Of a stretch of DNA of 64,000 bases, positions 12,033 through 23,191 are shown piece after piece. The notes under the pieces are model-generated. The model saw only the letters and a program-made list of their open reading frames with translations, ran no database searches and was not told where the DNA came from. The position numbers were made by a program, and so were the translations under genes. Within the stretch, counting starts at the first letter, position 1. Every line of letters starts with the position of its first letter. This DNA comes from Talinum fruticosum (taxonomy: Eukaryota; Streptophyta; Magnoliopsida; Caryophyllales; Talinaceae), in NCBI GenBank assembly GCA_021018815.1, contig JAITYX010000012.1:5567001-5631000 (forward strand), written 5' to 3'.

Positions 12033-13720
12033 ATGCCTAAAAGAGGAAACCATCCCGACTTCCAGGTCTCCTCTTCTTCCAAAAAGCCTCGCACCAAAAC
12101 GCCGTAAAGCTCAACCCCTCCAAACCCATTGTCACCCAAAGCACCTTGCGCTGGACGACAAATTCTTTCCAACAACCAAATTTTCTTGGTTGTCCCACAT
12201 TTAAACCACCGGAGCATACCACTTCCTGTGTTTCATCGAGTTCATCTATCCCGAACTCGTTTCGAGTTCTATACTCACCTCACCCACTCCGAAAATGTTC
12301 TAACCTCCGGGGTTCGGAACATAACCGTTCGTCTAAACACCTCTCTCCTCCACCACTTGTTCAAGGTCTCCTCTCTCTTCTTGAACAGCAACCCCATTCC
12401 TTTCACTCGAAGTCGCCGACGACTTCTTTGAAAAATACGCCAAAAAGTTCCCCGAGTCCCGAAAAACTTTTCGTGACTCGGTTGGAGTCGAAGCTCGCCT
12501 TCTGCGCTTTCCGCCGATGAGAACCTTTTTCTCACAAGCATTCCAGCAAGGAGAACCCCAACTCCAAGCACCTCAAAGCTCTCTTTGACATTCTTGAGGG
12601 CTACGAAGTAGACCTCTTCCCTTCCATCATTGAGCGGATGGCAGTCGTGCAAGCTCAACTTCAATCAAAGAAGACCACCTCCCTTCCTTTCGGTGCTCTT
12701 CGACCCTTGTCTTCAAACAATTCAAAGTTCCTCTCCCTCATACCCAAACGCAGTATTTGAGGCTGCCGTTGTTGTCGGCAAAAAGGAACTGCAGGGTACG
12801 GATACCGGAAACCGAACCCGGTGTCCGGGTGCATAACTCGAGCCGAGGCCCCCTTCTCCACCTCGGACTCGAAACCAACTCCTCTCTCTCCCCCTCTCCA
12901 CCTGGTGGTGCCTCCACCTCAGGTGCCTCCAAAACTCTCTCTGCTCTCTTGTCCCTCGCTTTTATGGATAAGATCGGCTCCGTGTCCTCCGATTTCGGAG
13001 ACTCGCTCCGGTCTTTCAAACTTGTTCTCCAAAATCGACCATCAATCAAAAGACTGGTCAATCCCAAATCCGAGAGCAGCGAGTCTCTTGTTCTTGAGAT
13101 GAAGGAACTGGTAAAGGAGCAGAAGGAGCTGGTCAAGCTTCTCGGAGAGAGAAGGTCCAAGGCGGGTCGGGACCATGACGACTCGGACGCGTCGCAAGCG
13201 TCTTCGAGCCCGAGTCCGACCTACCCGGACAGCGGGGATGAAGAAGAAGAAGCTGCAGATGCGAAGCGGCAGACACCGAGGAACCCGCAGCGAGGCGAGC
13301 CCTTCCGGGCAAGGGAAGGAACACCACGAAGCGGCAGTGGGAACTGCTAAGGGTCGACTCGCTCCACAAACTCAGATTGCTTGTACTCGGCTCGGACGGC
13401 GGTTTGGGTGGGTCAAAAGACCTCGCTACTCCGGCGGGTCGAGACGAGCAGCCCCCTCCAGCCTACCGAGGTTCCAAGGGAAGAATCTCTCGATCCACTC
13501 ACTCCGGGTCGGCCACTCGGAGCCGAGCCTCGACGATCATGCCGGTTCTCCCTCCGCCGCGCTCAAGCACATCGTCAAGATCATATCGGCGCGGCGAACC
13601 TCCATTCCCTCCGCCTCCACTCGAAATCCCCTCTCCCTCGCAGGCGCCACGCACCGAGTCACAATTCCTCGGTCTGCCGAGTCTTCTTCTTTCGAATATT
13701 TTTTTTTTGTCCGGACAACT
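12033..13720 (+). pseudogene. Element 2 envelope-like / plant-transposon-protein frame
   Basis: The ATG at 12033 (MPKRGNHPDF) matches the start of the element 1 frame. The conserved middle (YTHLTHSENVLTSGVRN, 12250-12320) is reached after frameshifts. Further on, the frame at 12757-13350 holds a Leu/Lys/Glu-rich, probably coiled-coil stretch (LEMKELVKEQKELVKLL), then a Ser/Pro/Glu-rich low-complexity tail. GC content is visibly higher in 12800-13650 than around it. Position after pol and this layout fit the Sirevirus extra ORF. No clear signal peptide or membrane anchor is seen, so a true envelope role is unsupported. Confidence 0.7.
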
Positions 13721-14077
13721 AAGTTGTACTACTTGTTCTTTTCTTCCCTTCTTTTTGTTGTTGTTTTTGTTGAAAGGCAAAGGGGAGAAATAGAGTCGAA
13801 AACTTGTTGTCTTGTTTAGGGGAGTTTTCCTTTTACTCCTTGTAATTTCGTCAAGTTTATTGAATTAATGCCTTCTCTCACATGATTTCTATGTGTATAA
13901 TCTTTACGAGTTTACATTATTTCATTGCTAAGCATTCTTACTTTATGCTCTGCTCTTGCTCTTATACATCGAGAATTTTTTACTTAACTTTCCTCATAAG
14001 CAACTACTCGAGTTAGATATTTTTTACTAACAAAGTTTCTGTCTAAGAATGGAATGCATTTCATCAAAAGGGGAGAT
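13721..14077 (+). other. Element 2 3' untranslated region with polypurine tract
   Basis: This segment has no coding potential. A gaaaggcaaaggggagaa word near 13775 and the tract aaaaggggagat at 14066-14077 are purine-rich; the latter abuts the 3' LTR and is the plus-strand primer. The segment matches element 1 at 21270-21598. Confidence 0.8.
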
Positions 14078-15654
14078 TGAAGACTCGAGACACTTCTCAA
14101 CGCATTTACGAGTTGCATTAAATGAATCGAGTATAACCATCTCATACTTATAGAGTTTTGATTCCAAGGCATTCTCCGTATCTCGAAACTTCTTTGAGTA
14201 AAATTGTATCTTCTCTAAGTGATACAGCTCTTACTTCTCATATTTCCTGCTTATATGTAAGTGACTCGAAAACCGGTTCGTTGTTCCGAGTCCATCATCA
14301 CTCGAGTTATCGCAGATTGAATAGACTAGTATCTCGTCTTTTCTCACTCGGAATCCGATTTCGGTTATAAGTTCTATTATGTTATAGTCAGTATTTTTAG
14401 TATGATTATTGCTTAGTCTATATCAAGTTATCTCACTCGATGTTCTTTACTTAACTTGATTCTCTGCTCGGACTAGCTCGATGGAATTTTTAGCTTCATG
14501 GATATTGGACTCAAAAAATTCCATTTCGTTTCGACTCGGATAATCGATTGCTTAATTATAGTAATTATTTTATTATCTCGTGTCTAACCTTGGACCAAAG
14601 TATTTTATACTTTGATAACCAAAATTGATTTACTTTTGTAGGTTATCCAATCGAGGATACACCTTTTTCCAACCACAAAAGTAACCTAGGCTTTAAAACG
14701 TCAAATCACCAAGCAGACATGGCTTTTCACCTTCTCTCGCTCCGAGTCCCGGAAGATTGTGTCGAGGCTGTCTATTTCCAAATCTGGAAAACTGAAACGC
14801 CAAGCTTAACGGTGGTTTCCACCTTATCTTTCAAGACACCGCTAGTGGTTTTGGACTTCCAAGAGAGTTAAACCGTTGTCCAACGTTCACATTACAACGG
14901 ATACTTTCTGAGTGACTCGAAAGCTTCTATCAATAGTTACGAGAGGACTCTCGGTCAGCGAGATGAAGATAACGGCTACTCTGCCTGGTTATCTATAAAT
15001 AGAAGCCACTTCACAAGACTTGAAGATTGCCAAACTCATTGTTAATACACGTACTTGAGCAAAGTCATTGTATTTATTCTCAATCTTCTACTTACAACTC
15101 CCACTCGTAATTCATTACTTTCGAGTTGTAAGGCCTTGTACTCGATTACAAACACTTTCTTACTTTCTCTGTAAGGTCCCTTGACTAAGCTGTAAGGGTT
15201 ATCTCAGCTTAGTTGTCCCTAGCTGTAACGGTTATCTTAGCTAGGAAGTACTAGATCGGATAAGGGAATTTCGAGTCTAGGAAAACTTGTATAGAGTTGT
15301 CTAAGGGAGTAACTCGGGTTCAGTAAGTTCACCGTATTTTGTGGACTCAAAATAGTGGATTTGACTTCGTGTACTGGATTGACACGGTCCGTGGTTTTCG
15401 CCCCAAGAGGGTTTCCACGTAATCTCTCAATGTTTACTTTACGAGTTCATTCTAGACTCGGACTGTCTTAAAGCACTTACTTCTCTTGTCGGTTATATCT
15501 ATTCGGTCCTTCCGAGTCTCTACTTTTCGACTCTGTCTTGACTCGAACCGCATTCTGTCTTTAACTTGGCAAAAGAGATTGAATTTCCACAAGATTACTT
15601 CCTCACCCTATTCACTCCCCCAGGGTGACTCGGACTCTCCCGAGCAAACCTTCA
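14078..15654 (+). repeat. Element 2 3' LTR
   Basis: This LTR is 1577 bp, opening TGAAGACTCGAG and closing ACCTTCA, with a TATA box near 14994. It keeps the roughly 31-bp segment deleted from the 5' LTR. Many of the differences from the 5' LTR that I noticed fall next to CTCG words (for example gactcgaaag here against gactcgtaaag at 5644). Confidence 0.92.
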
Positions 15655-15659
15655 TTCTC
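15655..15659 (+). repeat. Target-site duplication of element 2, right copy (ttctc)
   Basis: It directly follows the terminal CA of the 3' LTR and differs by one base from the left copy ttctt. The sequence after it resumes the envelope-like frame of element 1. Confidence 0.7.
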
Positions 15660-16259
15660 CGATCAATCAAGACTGTCTTCCGAGTCTATGACCATCAACC
15701 AGAAAACCGCCTAATCTCAAATAAGAGAGCAGACAAGACGTGCTCCTTGAGATGAAATCTCCAGTAAAGGAACAAAGGGAGCTTCTCGAGCTCCTTCGAG
15801 CGAGAAGATCCAAGGCAGCTCAAGATCCGAGTAACCGAGACACTTCGAGGAATTCTCGAGCCTCGCCAAGTCCTCCTCGGACGAGAGGAGAAGAAGAAGA
15901 AGTAGAGGAGCCTGCGGCTGAGGTAGCTCCTTCCGATCAAGGCAAGCCGGAAGGACAAGGAGAACACGAAGGACAAGGAGCAAGCAATCGAGGGTCCGGG
16001 TGCTCCTAAAGCGCAACCGAAGTGATTAGCTCATACAGCGATCCGAGTGGGTCGGAAGAACTGCCGACCAAGGACAAACAGCAATAGGTCGGCCTGAGCT
16101 CACCCCTCCGAGTCGTTGAGTTCCAAGAAGACAAGCCTCCGGACGACCTAGTTCCGGGTCGACCACTCAAAGCGAGCCGATACCGGAGATTCCTGCACTT
16201 CCTCCACCGCCCTCAAGCACATTGTCAAGATCTTATTAGCGCTGGCGCACCACTCGTCC
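15660..16259 (+). pseudogene. Element 1 envelope-like frame, C-terminal part
   Basis: This continues the frame broken at 4803. The segment at 15740-16009 reads LEMKSPVKEQRELLELL followed by an Arg/Lys then Glu/Pro/Gly-rich tail, parallel to the coiled-coil and low-complexity part of element 2 at 13095-13330. It is interrupted again at 16260 by element 3. Function is unknown; the match to element 2 is clear. Confidence 0.75.
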
Positions 16260-16264
16260 TTCTT
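16260..16264. repeat. Target-site duplication of element 3, left copy (ttctt)
   Basis: It precedes the LTR at 16265 and is identical to 21198-21202. The word is also the same as the left duplication of element 2. Confidence 0.85.
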
Positions 16265-17546
16265 TGATGTATAATGGGAGCGGAAGCAAAAGAAGAAGAG
16301 AAAACCCAAAAAAAGGCAATCGGACAAATTGGTGTCGCGAGTGCGGTTACGGGGAACAGCGTGAAAGGAGGGGAAAATGGATGAATTTGAAGCTGAAATT
16401 TGACAGGATGGTTATTAACCGAGCCAAGAAGATTGGGTAAAAATATGGGAATTTTTGGAGGTTGGGAAGACCTTGATCACGGAGCTGAAAGTCGGGGTTC
16501 TAAGTCGACTGTCCGGGATGAGTCTCTTTGTTTGATTCAACGGTGGAGGGCAGAGTTCTTCTTGGTTTAAGTTGAGATTTGGAGGGAATGGACTCAACTC
16601 ATGTATAATGATGTGGGTAAAATTTGGGGAGGAGATTATTTGTGGATTGGGAGATATGAGGATGGAAAGTCGTTGGATAGAACCGAGGTTACGGCTCGGA
16701 TACAAAAACACCACCGAGTGAACCAAGGGGCACCTTCAATCGGTCCGGATACGGAAACACCAACGGGGATTGAAAGACTCAAAGAACACCACCTAGATAC
16801 CAATCTAGTATAAAGCAATGAGAATTCAAGGGGCCGAGAAATCCATCTCGAAAGAGCAAACCGAGCTTACGGGTTCATATATTCATCATAAAGGTTGTCT
16901 TACATAGCTGAATGCATAAACTATTTATAGGAAATAAAACATGCTTAAAATAAATCAAAACTAAAACATAATCTAAGGCCTAAAGAGAGATTACAAGATC
17001 AATGGCCTAAAATATGTTAACCCCTTTTCCAAGCCAACTTGGGAACATGTGGCTAAAATGAAAGTTAATTCTAGCCAAGTATTTCCTTCCCCTTGTGCAA
17101 GAAAGCTTGTCATAGGTCAAACACATGGATTCTTCCACTAGAGATGATGCTTGGAAGTGCTTCTAGAATCCTCCCTTTGCTGGCCATGCATTACCCATTC
17201 GGCTAAGGCATAAACATGATCTTGATGGTCCTTTGAAATTATCCGGACAGCTTATAGGGAAAATACCCGGTTAGGTGTTTTGGGTATTTTGGACCGACCT
17301 TTGTGCTTTTCACTTCCACTCTTTAGGCATCAATTATTTATGTAACATAGGACATAAAATATAATGGTCAATCTCTAGCTTAACTTGTAAAAGTCAAACT
17401 AAAATAATCATCTTTAGGCGCCAAAACGGGTCTCCATTCGGTTTGAGCTTCTTTTGTAATATTGTCATTAATCCGTAGCTCTTGACAATTAGGCATGTAT
17501 GGAGATCTTGGTCATGTATGTTGTAGCCCTTATTCAATATCCATCA
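16265..17546 (-). repeat. Element 3 3' LTR
   Basis: This LTR is 1282 bp. On the plus strand it begins TGATGTATAATGG and ends AATATCCATCA. It is nearly the same length as its partner (1279 bp), and the two look highly similar throughout, suggesting a young insertion. Confidence 0.92.
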
Positions 17547-17945
17547 TACTCCCCTTGTTAGAAAGAATTTGTCCTCAAATAATTCTAGTATGTCCATAAG
17601 GTAAGAAGAGTGCATAGTAAGGCTATCCACAACACACTTCTTGAATCACTTCACCATTGTTGGCCCTTTGGAATTAGCTTAGGCCAACCCAAAGATGGTG
17701 GCCATTTTTCCCTTGCACGCATCCATTCAAGCTTCCCGGTTTGTCAACCTCTTGCTTGCATAGCTTATTGGGGCTGAATTTGTTGGATGCTTGCCGCTTG
17801 CTTGGCCTCATAAATATGCACAACCAGATTTGGACGTCTTACAAACATCATGGCACAACTTTATGGGCACAAGTATAAAAATACTCTCCACATGCTTGGC
17901 ATAGATGCACAAAAATGTTAATGGCTCAAAATGAAATTCACAAGT
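17547..17945 (-). other. Element 3 3' untranslated region with polypurine tract
   Basis: No supported frame. The polypurine tract is at 17547-17559 (read on the minus strand) next to the 3' LTR. The rest is AT-rich noncoding sequence. Confidence 0.6.
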
Positions 17946-19132
17946 TTACAATGGAGATAAAAGCATATACCTCCTTTTGGAATTGTGCTTTGTCAAATAT
18001 GCACAAGCCATTTGTACAAAACTATCATTCCTCTTCAAGTGCTCATGCCAAGGGACCTTGTCCAAAAACTCAACAATGATTTGCGTGGCCCCATGTGGAT
18101 GCTCAAATGGCTTTCGGCCTTCATTATAGTGGACAGAATAGGGGCTGTCCAAATGCATTTCAAACACTCGGTTTGGAAATTTTGATGGAAAATGCTCAAC
18201 TCCTTGGCTCCTAAAACATCTTCGGCTTGAGCTAGGGACATAGCACATTTTGGGAGGAGGAGTTGGGATTTTTGTGGGAAAAATAGGGGTTGGACATATT
18301 GGGAACAAGGCTGGACAGAATGTGTTTGTGGGGAAAATGGATTTGTGTGGGTTTGTTCGGTGGGCAGAATGTAGTGATTTTGAAGGCTCATTTTCCACAC
18401 CAAAAATTTCATCAATGGACATAAAATAGGAGCTGTCCATAAACATCCGGTTTGCTTTCAAAATGGACTCACATAAATGTTCCAAGAAATCACCCAAGGG
18501 GCTGTCCACTAGAGCTAACATACGGCTGTCCAAAAGAGCTAGCACACGGCTCATTTTTTCACCAAGAATCTTATCATTAATCATCAAAATAGAATGTCCA
18601 TTGTAGAGTTCACAATCTTGATCATTAGAACACATGTAGCTATTAGGAGTGCTTGACAACCCATATGGAATAACTAGCCAATCCAACAACCAAGGTCTAT
18701 CCAACAACAAGTAACAAGCATCAAAAATCATGATCATGCTCCAAAATTCTCCAAGATGATCCTTGTTACTACCAAAAATTTAGGACACCAAAAATGTGAT
18801 TGGAATCCTTTACCTTGCAAAAACCATTGGAAGCCAAGTGGATGTAGGATGACCGAAAGTTGGAGGCTCACGGGTTTCACCATGTCAAAGCTAGCCTCAT
18901 GCTCTTCTTGCTCATCTTGCTCCTCAAGCAACTCATCAAACGTTGGAGGCAACTCAAAATCAATTGGTTGGCACACATCCTCCAATTTGTTCTCAATATG
19001 CTCATCAAACTTGGGAGACAAGGCAAAGTGATTCATTCTCTCCATGCTCCTCATAGAGCTCTTCGCATTCAACCAAAGTAAAACTTGGTTGAGGGGTTGG
19101 GAAATTTTGTGGTGGAAAGGAGGGGTAGTCAC
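17946..19132 (-). pseudogene. Element 3 internal frames with gypsy-protease-like remnant
   Basis: Two overlapping minus-strand frames are seen (19132-18734 and 18737-17946). The first contains an acidic stretch (ELLEEQDEQEEHE) and then QWFLQGKGFQ; the second opens with DACYLLLDRPWLLD. Together these match the order QW-x-x-GKG ... DxCYLLLGRPW that element 6 also carries at 42282-42503, a segment downstream of the gypsy aspartic protease. The remainder (to 17946) is Pro- and His-containing and unrecognised. I infer a decayed gypsy gag-protease derivative; no RT motif follows. Confidence 0.6.
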
Positions 19133-19570
19133 TGAATGTTGGTGAGGGTTTTGGGAGTTTTCTTTATGAGGGGTGTGGGGTTTTGTGGGGGTAGAGATGG
19201 CTGGACAGTGGGGGTTAAGGAGGGAGGTTGGTTATTTTTTGGTGGCTTGGTTTGGTGTTTTGTGGTGAGGGAAGTGGGGGCTGGTTTGTTGGATTCGGTG
19301 GGGAAATGTGGGGGCTGTTTTTGTGGTGTGTTGGGGCATTTTGTGGAGGTGAGTGGGGATGGACATTTAGGGTTTCGGAAGGAGAAAAGGAGGGAGCTGA
19401 AAGTTTAGGGGAAAATGAAGATGAACTCCCTTGTTACCTTGTTTGCTCTCGGTGGGAGGAAGTTTGTAAGCAAATGGGCAAAATTTTCTTAGCAACTTTT
19501 CTCTCAACTTACCCCATGTGTGCACGTTTGCTTTGCCTCTTTTCTTCCTTCTCATTTTGTATATTGTCCT

Positions 19571-19759
19571 CTAAGTGAGGGCATGATTCCTCAACTTAGC
19601 TACAACAATCTCCATTTTCTCATGCTCTTCTAATCTCAAGTTTTCAAAGGCCTCTTCAACCTTGATGAACCAACTAGGAAAGAGTTCTTGTTGGCCATAA
19701 CATTTAGGCACCAAGAGATTGACCAACTCAAAATTAGAAGGAGCCATTTCAGCACTCAA
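19571..19759 (-). CDS. Element 3 short gag-like leader frame
   Basis: This 62-codon minus-strand frame lies just after the primer-binding site, where gag begins in LTR elements. It reads MSAEMAPSNFELVNLL and includes a Trp-containing amphipathic stretch (SWFIKVEEAFENLRL) that resembles the start of some plant gypsy gags. The remainder of gag (19133-19570) is not recognisable. It may be only a relic. Confidence 0.4.
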   Translation of the reverse strand: MSAEMAPSNFELVNLLVPKCYGQQELFPSWFIKVEEAFENLRLEEHEKMEIVVAKLRNHALT

Positions 19760-19902
19760 AACCCAAATATCAAGTGGTGGTTACGGTAGTGAAGAGAAAT
19801 GGGCAGAAAATTGTTTTTGTGTTTTTGGTTTTTGTGGGGCTGGCTATTTTTGTGTTTTTGGTTTTATGGGGGATGGATAAAACACCACAAGGATCAGAAC
19901 TT

Positions 19903-19914
19903 GCTCTGATACCA
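19903..19914 (-). other. Element 3 primer-binding site
   Basis: The minus strand reads TGGTATCAGAGC, the exact tRNA-iMet binding consensus, 4 bp from the LTR end at 19919. It sets the element's direction. Confidence 0.9.
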
Positions 19915-19918
19915 AAGT

Positions 19919-21197
19919 TGATGTATAGTGGGAGCGGAAGCAAAAGAAGAAGAGAAAATCTAAAAAAGGCAACCGGATAGATTGGTGTCCGCGAGTGCGG
20001 TTACGGGGAAAAGGGTGAAAGGAGGGGCAAATGGACGAATTTGAAGCTGCAATTTGACAAGATGGTTATTAACTAGGCCAAGAAGGTTGGGTAAAAATAT
20101 GGGAATTTTTGGAGTTCGGGAAGACCTTGATCACGGAGCTGAAAGTCGGGGTTCTAGGCCGACTGTCCGAGATGAGTTTCTTTGTTTGATTCAAGGGCGC
20201 AGTTCTTCTTGGTTTAAGCTGAGATTTGGAGGGAATGGACTCAACTCATGTATAATGATGTGGGTGAAATTTAGGGAGGAGATGATTTGTAGATTGGGAG
20301 ATATGAGGATGGAAAGTCGCTGGATAGAACCGAGGTTCCGGCTCGGATACTGAAACACCACCGAGTGAACCAAGGGGCACCTTCAATCGATCCGGATACG
20401 AAACACCACCGGGGATTGAAAGACTCAAAGAACACCACCTATATGCCAATCTAGGATACAGCAATGAGAATTCAAGGGGGCCGAGAAATCCATCTCGAAA
20501 GAGCAAACCAGCTCACGGGTTCATATATTCATCATAAAGGTTGTCTTACATGGCTGAATGCATAAACTATTTATAAGAAATAAAACATGCTGAAAATAAA
20601 TCCAAACTAAAACATAATCTAAGGCCTAAAAGAGAGATTACAAGATCAATGGCCTAAAATATGTTAACCCCTTTTCCAAGCCAACTTGGGAACATGTGGC
20701 TAAAATGAAAGTTAATTCTAGCCAAGTATTTCCTTCCCCTTGTGCAAGAAAGCTTGTCATAGGTCCAACACATGGATTCTTCCACTAGAGATGATGCTTG
20801 GAAATGCTTCTAGAATCCTCCCTTTGCTGGCCATGCATTACCCATTCGGCTAAGGCATAAACATGATCTTGATGGTCCTTTGAAATTATCCGGACAGACT
20901 TGTAAGGAAAATACCCGGTTAGGTGTTTTGGATATTTTGGACCGACCTTTGTGCTTCTTTTCACTTCCACTCCTTAGGCATCAATTATTTATGTAACATA
21001 GGACATAAAAGATAATGGTCAAGCTCTAGCTTAACTTGTAAAAGTCAAACTAGAATAATCATCTTTAGGCGCCAAAACGGGTCTCCATTCGGTTTGAGCT
21101 TCTTTTGTAATATTGGCATTAATCCGTAGCTCTTGACAATTAGGCATGTATGGAGATCTTGGTCAAGTATGTTGTAGCCCTTGGTCAATATCCATCA
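19919..21197 (-). repeat. Element 3 5' LTR
   Basis: This LTR is 1279 bp with TG/CA termini. It is paired with 16265-17546 and abuts the primer-binding site on its inner side. Confidence 0.92.
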
Positions 21198-21202
21198 TTC
21201 TT
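21198..21202. repeat. Target-site duplication of element 3, right copy (ttctt)
   Basis: It follows the terminal CA of the LTR and is identical to 16260-16264. Element 1 sequence resumes immediately after it. Confidence 0.85.
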
Positions 21203-21598
21203 CCTCAACCCCGACTGATCCATCCCCTCCTTAATTTATTAGTGTTTTATTTACTGACATTTCATGTTTTCTCTTTTGTCCGGACATCAAATATGTACTT
21301 CTCGTTGTATTCTTCCCATTTTTTTGTTTTTACTTGAAAGGCAAGGGGAGAATAGATAAGAAAAATTTTGTTGTCTTGTTTAGGGGAGTCTCTCTCACCC
21401 TCTGTAAATATTTTTCTTTGACGTTAATGAAGTAAATGCATTTCATTAATAATTGCTTGTCTATCTGGATTTATTTCTTTTTGCTCGATAGCTATATGAA
21501 ATCTTAAGTTATCTTCTCAGCAAGTTTGCAAATCAGATTTATATCACTAACAAAGTTTTTGTCTAAGTATGGAATGTCTTTCATCAAAAAGGGGAGAT
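21203..21598 (+). other. Element 1 3' untranslated region and polypurine tract
   Basis: It matches element 2 at about 13690-14077 (gtccggaca, gaaaggcaaggggagaat, ttgtcttgtttaggggag). The polypurine tract aaaaaggggagat at 21586-21598 abuts the 3' LTR. Confidence 0.85.
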
Positions 21599-23191
21599 TG
21601 AAGACTCGGACTTTATACTTACACTTTTCTGAGTTCCATCAAGGAATCGGGTATAAGACTTCATCTCTTATAGGGTTTTGATTTCAAGTCATTCCATGTG
21701 CCTTAGAAGCCTTTGTAAGTGATATAACATTCTCTCTAAGTGTTATAGAAACTATTATATATGTTTATGCGTGACTCGACTGACTCGGAAATCATATGTA
21801 CTCACCACTTCACACTCGGTTCCGAGTTACTCAGCGCTCGAAATATCGCATGTTCAAACACTTTATTTCACGCACATAAACTCAGGTCGACTTCATGTTA
21901 CAGGAATTACATTGTTAATTTACTATTCCAAGTCAGCATATTTAGTTTGAACTTGGTTTAGTCTAGATCAAGTTTTTTTACTCGATCCTTTGATTTGTTT
22001 ATCTTCTAGACTCGACTAAGATGGAATTTGAGTATCATGGATATTAGACTAAGAAAAATTCAATCATTTTCCGACTCGGATAATTAGTCACTTAATTATA
22101 TTAATTATGTTATTATCTATTTCTAATCTTGGACCAAAGTATTTTATACTTTGAGAACCAAATTGATTTACTTTTGTAGGTTATTCAAACGAGGCTATCC
22201 TAATTTTGAATTATAAAAGTAACCAGCTTCAAAACGTCAAATCACCAACAGACAAGGCATTTTCCACCTCGACCTAGCCCCGGACATCGTGTCGGGGTTG
22301 TCTGTTTCCAAAGCTGGAAATCTGCAACACTAAGCTCAACGGTGGTTTCCACCTTATTTTTGAAGACACCACCAGTGGTTTTGGGACTTCCAAAGGAGTT
22401 AAGAGCCGTTGCCCAACGTTCATATCTCAACGGATATTTTCTAAGTGACTCGGAAAATCCATTACAACGGTCACAAGGGACTTCTAGTCGGAAGATGGAC
22501 ACAACGGCTAAGGTGCTTGGTCATCTATAAATAAAAGCCAACTTCCAAGACTTGAAGATTGCTTGAACCAACTATTAATACACATACTTGAGCAAAAGTC
22601 ATTGTATTCATTCTCAATCTTCTACTTACAACACCAATTCTATATTTATTGTTTCTCCGAGTTGTAAGGTCTTGTACTCGATTACAAACACTCTCTTTTT
22701 TACTCTCTAAGTAAGTTCCCTTGACTGAGCTGTAAGGGTTAAATCAGCTCGGTTGTCCCTAACTGTAAGGGTGATCTCGGTTAGGAAGTACTAGATTAGA
22801 TAAGGTAATTTCGAGTCTAGGAAAAACTTGTACGGAGTTGTCTAAGGGAGCAACTCGGGTTGAGTCGATCTACTGAATTTTGTGGACTCAAAATAGTGGA
22901 TTTGACTTCGTGCTTCGATTAGCACGGTCCGTGGTTTTCTACCCCAGGAGGGTTTCCACGTACTTTATGAGTTATTACTTTTCCGAGTGCATTATAGACT
23001 CAAATTATTTCAAAGTTCACGCTTAATCTGTTTCTTCACTCTTTACTCGAATTACGAGTTAGTACTTTTTGAGCTCATCCTTGACTCTCGCTCAGCTCAT
23101 ATTCATATCTATTTTAAATTTCAAGCAAATTTCATCATCACCCTATTCACCCCCTCTAGGGTGACTTAGCCTCTCCTAGAGCAAACCTTCA
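21599..23191 (+). repeat. Element 1 3' LTR
   Basis: This LTR is 1593 bp, opening TGAAGACTCGGAC and closing ACCTTCA, with a TATA box at 22525-22532. It is homologous over its full length to the element 2 LTRs but clearly more diverged from them than they are from each other. That fits an older insertion of the same family. Confidence 0.9.

Larger units (their letters stand above)
4809..15654 (+). mobile_element. Element 2: complete Sirevirus-type Ty1/copia retrotransposon nested in element 1
   Basis: This is a full-length 10.8-kb element. It has a 5' LTR (4809-6359), a primer-binding site matching initiator tRNA-Met (6362-6373), gag (6419-8165), pol (8180-11414), an envelope-like frame (12033-13720), a polypurine tract (14066-14077) and a 3' LTR (14078-15654). 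LTRs begin TG and end CA. Near-matching 5-bp duplications flank the element. Sampled stretches of the two LTRs are nearly identical by eye, which implies a fairly recent insertion, yet gag and pol carry many frameshifts and stops. It belongs to the same family as element 1 and element 5. Confidence 0.93.
16265..21197 (-). mobile_element. Element 3: short non-autonomous LTR retrotransposon in element 1
   Basis: This 4933-bp element has perfect 5-bp target duplications (ttctt). LTRs are 16265-17546 and 19919-21197. The reverse complement of 19903-19914 is TGGTATCAGAGC, an exact initiator tRNA-Met primer-binding site, so the element reads on the minus strand. The reverse complement of 17547-17559 is a polypurine tract (aacaaggggagta). 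The 2.4-kb interior lacks reverse transcriptase, RNase H and integrase, so the element must have been moved by enzymes of another element. A gypsy-protease-derived remnant inside points to Ty3/gypsy ancestry. Confidence 0.92.
1..23191 (+). mobile_element. Element 1: Ty1/copia Sirevirus-type LTR retrotransposon, 5' end outside window
   Basis: This is the interrupted host of a transposon nest. In order it shows pol (1-3231), a post-pol envelope-like frame (from 3828), a polypurine tract (21586-21598) and a 3' LTR (21599-23191). Two other elements interrupt the envelope-like frame: element 2 at 4809-15654 and element 3 at 16265-21197. Removing both, with one copy of each target duplication, restores the same order as in element 2. 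The order gag-pre-integrase, integrase, RT, RNase H marks Ty1/copia, and the extra frame between pol and the 3' LTR is typical of Sireviruses (SIRE/Maximus lineage). The right flank at 23192 starts with tatag inside a gypsy RT, so tatag is the expected target duplication. The gag and 5' LTR lie upstream of the window. Confidence 0.9.

Noticed and set aside
13175..13819. 214-codon plus-strand frame overlapping the envelope-like frame of element 2
   Set aside because: A shadow frame in GC-rich low-complexity sequence; the neighbouring frame carries the residues shared with element 1.
19136..19578. Gly/Val/Trp-rich plus-strand frames in element 3
   Set aside because: They lie antisense to the element and reflect G-rich (tgggggt) composition; no domain.
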